Source of the DNA: an uncultured Planctomycetaceae bacterium
GTDB lineage: Bacteria > Planctomycetota > Planctomycetia > Pirellulales > Thermoguttaceae
Length of the DNA: 9,163 bases
Direction of reading: 5' to 3'
NCBI GenBank assembly: GCA_947307005.1
Contig: CAMZHY010000113.1
Span: 1-9,163, forward strand
Position numbers and translations under genes: made by a program. Shown in pieces: positions 1 to 4,853 of this stretch. Position 1 is the first letter of the stretch, and each line of letters starts with the position of its first letter. Below the pieces are notes generated by a model. The model was not told the DNA's origin. It worked only from the letters and a program-made list of their open reading frames with translations, and did no database searches.

Positions 1-1288
1 GTTTGCGGTCGCGTTCGACGCGCTCGGGCGGACGCTCCGGGTCGAGGTCGAAAAGGTAACGACGCGCTCCCGCGGTCGTTTCGTCGACGAGTTCGAGCGC
101 GAGGATTTCCGCGCGCTTGTATTCGTAGCCCGACGCGTAAAGACGCCGCAGCAGCCCGAGCGCCGTCGTAAGGATTTCGGGCGTCAGATTCGTCGGCTGA
201 GCGAAGTTCGCCGCCAGCCCGACGCAGCGTCGCGCGTCGGGGGGCGCGAACCGGCTCGTTTCAATCTGCGCGTAGATTCCGCTCGCGACGCGGCGCCGCG
301 CCCGGAGCTTTGCGGCGAGCCGCGCCGCGAAGGTCGCGACGGGTTTCTCCAACTCGTCGAGGCTGACGATCGGTTCGCCGAAGGAGCGCGAAATCCGCAT
401 CGAGCGGCGCGGAGTCGGTTCGGACGTCGCTTCGTAGATCGGCTCGCCGCGTAGTTCGCGAACGACGCGCTCCTGCTCGATCGTGTAGGATTGACGGACG
501 AATTTGGGGTCGCATCGCGCCAGATCGTACGCCGTCCTAAGCCCCGACTTCTCGAACGCGTCGCGCAGACGCCGTCCGACGCCCCAGACCTTGCCGACCG
601 GCAGCCGCCTGAGCGCAGCGATTCGCTCGTCCCGGTCGAAAAGGAGCGCGTATTTCTTGCCCGTCGCCGCAAACTCGTCCTTCGCCAGTCGACTCGCCGC
701 CTTCGCGAGCGTTCGCGTCGGACCAAAACCGATCGAAATCGGCACGCCGGTCCAGCGTCGAACCGTCGCGACGATCTCCTCGGCGAGTTCTTCTAATTCG
801 CGCCGCGTTTGCTCGGGAATCTCGCCGAGCGCCGCGCCGTCGGGCCATTCTCTGACGCGACGACGAAGCTCGAACATATCGATCGACTCGTCCTTCTCGG
901 CGTCCTCGTCCGTTTCGCCATGATAACGCCCGGAACAGTCTTGAAAGCGCCCTGAAAGGTCGAGAAACGCTTCGTCGATCGAGTAGACGTCGACCGCCGA
1001 GGTCCACTTCTCAAGCGCTTGAAACACGCGGCGGCTCATGTCCCCGTAAAGCGCGAAGTTCGCCGAACGCACGACGACTCCTCGCGCCTGCGCGAGCGCC
1101 TTGAGGCGGAAATACGGCTCGCCCATCGGAATCCCGAGCGCCTTCGCCTCCGTCGACCGCGCCACGACGCACCCGTCGTTGTTCGACAGCACGACGACCG
1201 GCCGCCGCGCCCAGTCGGGGCGAAAGACCTTCTCGCACGACGCGAAAAAACTGTCGCAATCGACAAGCCCTATAATCTTCGTTCTCAT
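1..1288 (-). CDS. umuC: Y-family translesion DNA polymerase, UmuC type (partial; C-terminus beyond left edge)
   Basis: Reading leftwards from the ATG at 1288-1286 gives 429 codons with no stop before the window edge. UmuC is the catalytic subunit of DNA polymerase V, which copies past damaged bases during the SOS response. The palm/fingers region starts MRTKIIGLVDCDSFFASCE and carries the first metal ligand D10. It continues with VVVLSNNDGCVVARS (31-45), AKALGIPMG (48-56) and VYSIDEAF (101-108), which supplies catalytic D105 and E106. GFGPTRTLAKAAS (187-199) and the helix-hairpin-helix-like KVWGVGRRL (233-241) follow, then RELRGEP (277-283) and the little-finger start RSFGEPI (301-307). SNNDGCV and RSFGE favour UmuC over DinB. 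Compared with E. coli UmuC there are roughly 38 extra, acidic residues between DEAF and GFGPT (about 113-165). The place of the clamp-binding QLNLF motif is taken by RRYLF (409-413). No umuD lies within the window; the gene stands alone behind its own promoter. Identity is secure; the missing C-terminus cannot be judged. Confidence 0.95.
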   Translation of the reverse strand, partial: MRTKIIGLVDCDSFFASCEKVFRPDWARRPVVVLSNNDGCVVARSTEAKALGIPMGEPYFRLKALAQARGVVVRSANFALYGDMSRRVFQALEKWTSAVDVYSIDEAFLDLSGRFQDCSGRYHGETDEDAEKDESIDMFELRRRVREWPDGAALGEIPEQTRRELEELAEEIVATVRRWTGVPISIGFGPTRTLAKAASRLAKDEFAATGKKYALLFDRDERIAALRRLPVGKVWGVGRRLRDAFEKSGLRTAYDLARCDPKFVRQSYTIEQERVVRELRGEPIYEATSEPTPRRSMRISRSFGEPIVSLDELEKPVATFAARLAAKLRARRRVASGIYAQIETSRFAPPDARRCVGLAANFAQPTNLTPEILTTALGLLRRLYASGYEYKRAEILALELVDETTAGARRYLFDLDPERPPERVERDRK

Positions 1289-1346
1289 GACTTCACCAAA
1301 ACGCGCTCTTGTTTTCGGTCTCGCTCCTTCGGAGGAACCTCGACGG

Positions 1347-1375
1347 ATTCTAGTCTGGAAAAAACAGAAAGTCAA
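1347..1375 (-). promoter_or_regulatory. Sigma70-type promoter of umuC
   Basis: On the minus strand a -35 box TTGACT (1375-1370) and a -10 box TAGAAT (1352-1347) are separated by exactly 17 bp. Each is one base from consensus. Transcription would start near 1340, giving a leader of about 50 nt before the umuC ATG. A weak ribosome-binding sequence, GGTGA, ends four bases before the ATG. The match is by eye; no start site has been mapped. Confidence 0.7.
1354..1368. promoter_or_regulatory. Possible operator dyad in the umuC promoter spacer
   Basis: The spacer between the -35 and -10 boxes contains the inverted repeat TCTG-N7-CAGA. A dyad in this position is where a repressor would sit, and umuC genes are classically repressed by LexA. 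The spacing is shorter than the E. coli SOS box (CTGT-N8-ACAG) and the arms are only four bases, so calling it a LexA site is inference. It could be chance. Confidence 0.3.
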
Positions 1376-1615
1376 TCGAAAAACGTACGAAATTAATTAA
1401 CAACGATTTTTTGACCGCGTTAAATCGGCGAGGAAAATGACGCGGCGATCACGGTGAAAAACGAGTGCGTTTCCGCGGCGACTCGTAAAAATGCGAATGA
1501 AATCGCGGTCTGAAAAAATGACTGCTTTATAAAATATACAAAATATGCAAAATGAGAAGCGTGTGAAACGCGAAATTTTCTTTTTTTAGAACGCCCGTAT
1601 AACGTCCTAGCGACC
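1376..1615. other. AT-rich intergenic stretch, no gene recognised
   Basis: This gap between the umuC promoter and the hairpin at 1616 is much richer in A and T than the flanking genes, especially 1505-1590. Only very short frames are present: a six-codon frame from 1437 preceded by AGGAAA, and a 13-codon frame from about 1494. Neither is a credible gene. TTGACC at 1411-1416 is followed by no good -10 box at 17 bp. TATAAA and TATACA strings near 1529-1540 lack a matching -35. It is most likely a divergent regulatory spacer. Confidence 0.5.
1549..1587 (+). terminator. T-tract hairpin, terminator-like
   Basis: A two-part stem can form: AAAAT (1549-1553) with ATTTT (1575-1579), and GCGT (1559-1562) with ACGC (1568-1571). 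It runs into a T-rich tract, TTTTCTTTTTTT (1576-1587). The stem is weak, but the T tract is the longest in the window. No rightward gene ends here, so if it is a terminator it serves an unseen short transcript or stray transcription. It may simply be AT-rich sequence. Confidence 0.3.
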
Positions 1616-1661
1616 CTCCGACTCGGCGAGATCCCGAGTCGGAGCGCGCCGTTAATTTTTT
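1616..1661 (+). terminator. Strong perfect hairpin followed by a T run
   Basis: CTCCGACTCGG (1616-1626) pairs perfectly with CCGAGTCGGAG (1634-1644), an 11-bp GC-rich stem with a 7-base loop. T6 lies at 1656-1661, eleven bases past the stem, which is farther than usual for a rho-independent terminator. It sits just upstream of the promoter at 1670, so it could shield the hydrolase cluster from read-through. No rightward gene is seen before it. A protein-binding palindrome or the end of a small RNA are alternatives. Confidence 0.5.
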
Positions 1662-1669
1662 ACGAACGT

Positions 1670-1698
1670 TTGCTTTTCGCCGACGCGACCGTTATAAT
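1670..1698 (+). promoter_or_regulatory. Near-consensus sigma70-type promoter for the glycoside hydrolase cluster
   Basis: TTGCTT (1670-1675) and a perfect TATAAT (1693-1698) are spaced by 17 bp. This is the best rightward promoter I can find in the intergenic region. Transcription would start near 1705, leaving a leader of about 228 nt before the start codon at 1933. It points at the three hydrolase-type genes. I found no comparable promoter in front of the second or third gene, which is consistent with, but does not prove, one transcript. Confidence 0.7.
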
Positions 1699-1704
1699 GA
1701 CCTC

Positions 1705-1932
1705 GCGTCTTGCGTTGGCGTCGTCGCAAGCGATCAACGGAAGCGCCCGTCGAGGACGGGTTTGGTTATGAGAAACGCCGCTCATGTTTGTGTTTTCGCT
1801 CCGCGTCGCGGAGCTTGCTTTAAGCGTAGCGCCGTGTGTTCGCAAGCCGACCAACGGGAGTCGGAGCGTCAAATTGCGCGCGTTAGCGCGAGCCGTCCGC
1901 CGCGACCTCGCGGGCGCTGGGAGAATAAGAGA
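1705..1932 (+). other. Long structured 5' leader of the first hydrolase gene
   Basis: If transcription starts at the promoter ending at 1698, the message begins with about 228 untranslated bases. Three perfect hairpins occur early: CTTGCG/CGCAAG (1709-1714 with 1725-1730), CCCGTC/GACGGG with loop GAG (1746-1751 with 1755-1760), and GCTCCGC/GCGGAGC with loop GTC (1798-1804 with 1808-1814). A frame continuous with the hydrolase could begin at TTG 1762 or ATG 1768. Its 55-57 codons encode an Arg-rich, low-complexity segment ahead of an intact signal peptide, so I treat it as non-coding. No known riboswitch class is recognised. Confidence 0.45.
1919..1923 (+). promoter_or_regulatory. Ribosome binding site deciding the start at 1933
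   Basis: GGGAG lies nine bases before ATG 1933. Together with the signal peptide that begins at this ATG, and the matching length of the downstream paralog (911 versus 915 aa), it supports 1933 over the longer upstream in-frame starts at 1762 and 1768. Confidence 0.6.
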
Positions 1933-4668
1933 ATGCGATTTCATCGTCTAACGACGCTTCTTGCGTCCTGTATCGTCGTCGCGCTAGGCGCCTGCTTCGC
2001 CTTCGCCGCGGATTCCGAAACGCTGTTTCCCTTCGTGATCGAGAAGGGCGCGCCCGACAATATTTCCAACGTCCAAACTTGGGATGGCGCGAAGAACGCC
2101 GCGGCGGGCGCCGACGGCTTCATTAAAGCGCGTCAGGGCGAATTTTTCGCGGGCGGGGAGAAGGTTCGTCTGCTCGGCACGAATCTCTGTTTCAGCGCGA
2201 ACTTCTGCTCCCATGAGAAGGCGGATCGCCTTGCGGAGACCCTCGCGCGGTTCGGAATCGGCGTCGTTCGACTCCATCATATGGATTCCCACGATATCTG
2301 GGGGAAGAACATTGGCAAAGGCAAGACGGAAATCGATCCGGAGAAGCTCGAAAGACTCGACTACCTGATCAGTCGTCTTCATGAAAAGGGCATTTACGTC
2401 AATATCAACCTTCACGTTTCGCGCGCCTTCGGCGAAATCGACGGGTTCGAAAACGCTTCGGAGCTTCCGTCTCAGAACAAGGGCGTCGACAATTTCGATC
2501 GGAGAATGATCGAACTCCAGAAGAAGTACGCGAAGGACCTGCTCACGCACGTCAATCCTTACACGGGCAAGGCGTACGTCGACGATCCGGGCGTCGCGGT
2601 GATCGAGATCAACAATGAGAACTCGGTCGTCGCGAGCTGGTCGTGGGGCGAACTCGACAAGCTGCCGGAGCCTTACGCGGGCGAGTTCAAGGCGCTGTGG
2701 AACGCGTGGCTTCAGAAGAAATATCGGACGACCGCCGCGCTGCGCGAAGCGTGGAACTGCCGCAGCGTTCCTTTGGGCGACGAACAGGTTCGCGTCGGCG
2801 TCTTCGATCAGGATTTCCGATTCAACGCCGGGAAGAACTGGAATATTGAACTCGACGGTAAAACGAAGGTTTCGCAGCGCGTTCTTTCTCCGGAAGAGGC
2901 GGGACTCAAATCCTCCGCGCTGCAGGTCAAGATCGACGAGACGGGCGAAGTCGCGTGGCGCCCTCAGTTTCACTGCGTGGGACTGAACGTCAAGAAAGGC
3001 GAACCTTATCAGATTCATATTAAGATTCGCGCGAACAAGGACCGCGATTTCAGCGTGAGCGTCAAGCAGGATCACGATCCGTGGAACGCGATCGGCTACC
3101 AGGATACCGTCTCCGCGACGACGACGTGGATCGACGTCGCGTCGTATTTCGTCGCGCCGGCGGACGACGACCGCGTTCGGTTGACCTTTAACGGGTTCCA
3201 ACCGGGCGACGTGATCGAACTCGCCGACGTCTCGTTCCGCCAAGGGGGCGACGTCGGACTGAGCGCCGACGTCTCGCTTGAAGAGGGCGGGGTCCCCGTC
3301 CTTAAAGGGAGAATGGCCAGCGCGGAAGCGCTCGCCGATTTCGCGGAGTTCCTGCACGATATCGAGAACGATTACTGGCGGGAAATGTTCGATTACGTCA
3401 AAGGACTCGGCGCGAAGTCGGTCGCGACGGGCACGCAGCTCCAGTACGGATTCTGGCACAATCAGGCGCGGCTCGATTACTGCGACATTCACGCCTACTG
3501 GAACCACCCGACTTTCCCGCGTCGCCAGTGGGACGGAAACGATTGGCTCGTGAAGAACACGTGCATGGCGAACTCGCCGATTAACGGGACGCTTACGAAT
3601 CTCGCGACGCTCCGCGTCGTCGGCAAACCTTTTACGTGCAGCGAGTACGACCATCCGTATCCGAACAGCTACGCCGCCGAAGGCAATCTCATGCTTTCCG
3701 CCGTCGCCGCGTTCCAAGATTGGTCGGCGATTTTCCAATTCGCATGGTCCCACGGCGACGACTTTGAACGCGAAATGACGACCCCGTTCTTCGACATGTG
3801 CGCGAATCAAACGAAGATGGCGCACCTGCCCGCATGCTACGCGATGTTTGTTCGCGGCGACGTTCAGTCGGGTCCCGGCGAGTTCGTCTACGCGCCGACG
3901 CTTACGGAACGGGAAGAAATCGACGTCATGAATGGCGCGCTCTACAGCTACTACCGCCCGCTGGTTCAGGCGCTCGGGCTCGACAAATCGCTCTCCCTCG
4001 CCGTCTATTCCGGACTCGACCTTACGGACCTCAAGCTGGAGACGACCGATAAGGTCGCGTCCGCGAAGCGCGTATCGAGTTGGGACGACTTGCCCGACGC
4101 GTTCGGCTCGCCGGAGAAAAAGGAAATCGTCAACGAATTCGGCGAGCTCAAGTGGAACTTCCAGAAGCGAGACAAAGGCTTCTTCGTCGTCGACGCGGCG
4201 CGCTGCAAGGTCTTCAGCGGCTTTGTAACCGAGCCGACCCAGTTCGACGCGGTCAAACTCGAGATCGGCAAGACGAATCTCGATTGGGCGACCGTCTCTC
4301 TTGTCAAAGCGAAGAACGTTTCGGGGACGGAAGAAAAGAACGGCGTTCTTTCCAACGGTTCTTATCTCCTGACGGCGACGGGAGAACTGCGCAATACGGA
4401 CGCGGTTTTTAAAATCACGGAGGACAATTCGATCACGAGCGCGAGGGCGTTTGACGGCGACAACGGCAAGGCGCCGTCGCTCTGCGAAGGAATTCCGGCG
4501 ACGATCGCGCTCGACGGGCTCCGCGCCGACGCCGTGAAGGTCTACGCGCTCGACCAGTCGGGGAATCGCGCGAAAGAGGTTCCCGTCGCCGAGAAAGACG
4601 GCGTCGCCGCGTTTGAAATCGGTCCGGAATATCGAACGATCTGGTACGAAGTCGTCGTCCAGCGTTAG
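1933..4668 (+). CDS. Exported clan GH-A (GH5-like) glycoside hydrolase with embedded beta-sandwich module, copy 1
   Basis: A 911-residue protein expected to hydrolyse glycosidic bonds outside the cytoplasm. Residues 1-26 form a signal peptide with hydrophobic core LLASCIVVALGA. Cleavage could follow AFA (about 25), or LGAC (18-21) could act as a lipobox. The TIM barrel runs from VRLLGTNLCF (78-87) through VVRLHHMD (111-118) to IEINNEN (224-230), where N228-E229 fits the acid/base of clan GH-A. After REAWN (271-275), a segment at about 288-445 reads as a carbohydrate-binding-type beta-sandwich inserted in the barrel. The barrel resumes at ALADFAEFL (466-474), with DIHAYWNHP (518-526) and FTCSEYDHPYPN (567-578). 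E571 is the likely nucleophile and FQFAW (601-605) the last strand. Residues from about 645 are beta-rich. Substrate is unknown; assignment to GH5 rather than another GH-A family is uncertain. Confidence 0.85.
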   Translation: MRFHRLTTLLASCIVVALGACFAFAADSETLFPFVIEKGAPDNISNVQTWDGAKNAAAGADGFIKARQGEFFAGGEKVRLLGTNLCFSANFCSHEKADRLAETLARFGIGVVRLHHMDSHDIWGKNIGKGKTEIDPEKLERLDYLISRLHEKGIYVNINLHVSRAFGEIDGFENASELPSQNKGVDNFDRRMIELQKKYAKDLLTHVNPYTGKAYVDDPGVAVIEINNENSVVASWSWGELDKLPEPYAGEFKALWNAWLQKKYRTTAALREAWNCRSVPLGDEQVRVGVFDQDFRFNAGKNWNIELDGKTKVSQRVLSPEEAGLKSSALQVKIDETGEVAWRPQFHCVGLNVKKGEPYQIHIKIRANKDRDFSVSVKQDHDPWNAIGYQDTVSATTTWIDVASYFVAPADDDRVRLTFNGFQPGDVIELADVSFRQGGDVGLSADVSLEEGGVPVLKGRMASAEALADFAEFLHDIENDYWREMFDYVKGLGAKSVATGTQLQYGFWHNQARLDYCDIHAYWNHPTFPRRQWDGNDWLVKNTCMANSPINGTLTNLATLRVVGKPFTCSEYDHPYPNSYAAEGNLMLSAVAAFQDWSAIFQFAWSHGDDFEREMTTPFFDMCANQTKMAHLPACYAMFVRGDVQSGPGEFVYAPTLTEREEIDVMNGALYSYYRPLVQALGLDKSLSLAVYSGLDLTDLKLETTDKVASAKRVSSWDDLPDAFGSPEKKEIVNEFGELKWNFQKRDKGFFVVDAARCKVFSGFVTEPTQFDAVKLEIGKTNLDWATVSLVKAKNVSGTEEKNGVLSNGSYLLTATGELRNTDAVFKITEDNSITSARAFDGDNGKAPSLCEGIPATIALDGLRADAVKVYALDQSGNRAKEVPVAEKDGVAAFEIGPEYRTIWYEVVVQR
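4285..4399 (+). repeat. 115-bp tract identical to 7218-7332 (paralog repeat, copy 1)
   Basis: Compared base by base, this tract is identical to the corresponding part of the second hydrolase gene, third codon positions included. It encodes WATVSLVKAKNVSGTEEKNG and what follows, in the C-terminal region. Identity breaks at 4284 and 4400. It is the longest perfect match I noticed between the two genes and lies in a C-terminal stretch that is unusually similar overall (about 95% at DNA level from 3975 by hand count). Confidence 0.9.
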
Positions 4669-4792
4669 GAGGTCGGACTTCTGTCGCGCGCTTCCGCGCA
4701 TGCGTTAAATCATCGCTTCCGTTGGTCGTTTATCATAAGCGCGGCGTTAAGTTTAAGATAAGCGGCCCAACGGGGAACTGACGTAAAATTGA

Positions 4793-4831
4793 GCGCGGCG
4801 GCGCCAACCTTTCACGTCCGGATCGCCGCGC
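4793..4831 (+). other. Hairpin in the gap before the second hydrolase gene
   Basis: GCGCGGCG (4793-4800) can pair perfectly with CGCCGCGC (4824-4831) around a 23-base loop, ending 22 bases before ATG 4854. The rest of the 185-bp gap has a small stem GCGCG/CGCGC (4686-4699) without a T tract. There is no convincing promoter and only a weak GAG-type ribosome binding sequence. The first gene therefore has no obvious terminator and the second no obvious promoter. Folding may influence translation of the second gene; this is inference. Confidence 0.35.
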
Positions 4832-4853
4832 ATAGCGATTACGAGAACACGAG

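Noticed and set aside
491..923. Rightward open frames within 491-923
   Set aside because: They lie wholly inside umuC on the opposite strand, and their products are low-complexity Arg/Ser-rich sequence.
1437..1457. Tiny frame with AGGAAA before ATG 1437
   Set aside because: It encodes only six residues and has no conserved context. A leader peptide is possible in principle but nothing supports it.
1636..1868. 11-base direct repeat GAGTCGGAGCG (1636-1646 region and 1858-1868)
   Set aside because: The first copy is one arm of the hairpin at 1616-1644 and the second stands alone. In GC-rich DNA of limited vocabulary this may be chance, and only the first lies outside the predicted transcript.
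1762..1932. N-terminal extension of the first hydrolase from TTG 1762 or ATG 1768
   Set aside because: It would put 55-57 Arg-rich residues in front of an intact signal peptide, has no counterpart in the second paralog, and lacks a good ribosome binding site. ATG 1933 has one.
1984..4701. A 905-codon open frame on the minus strand opposite the first hydrolase gene
   Set aside because: Its codons lie exactly opposite the sense codons, so its stops could arise only from sense CTA, TTA or TCA, which this gene hardly uses. The product has no recognisable domain and is Arg-rich. It is a codon-usage shadow.
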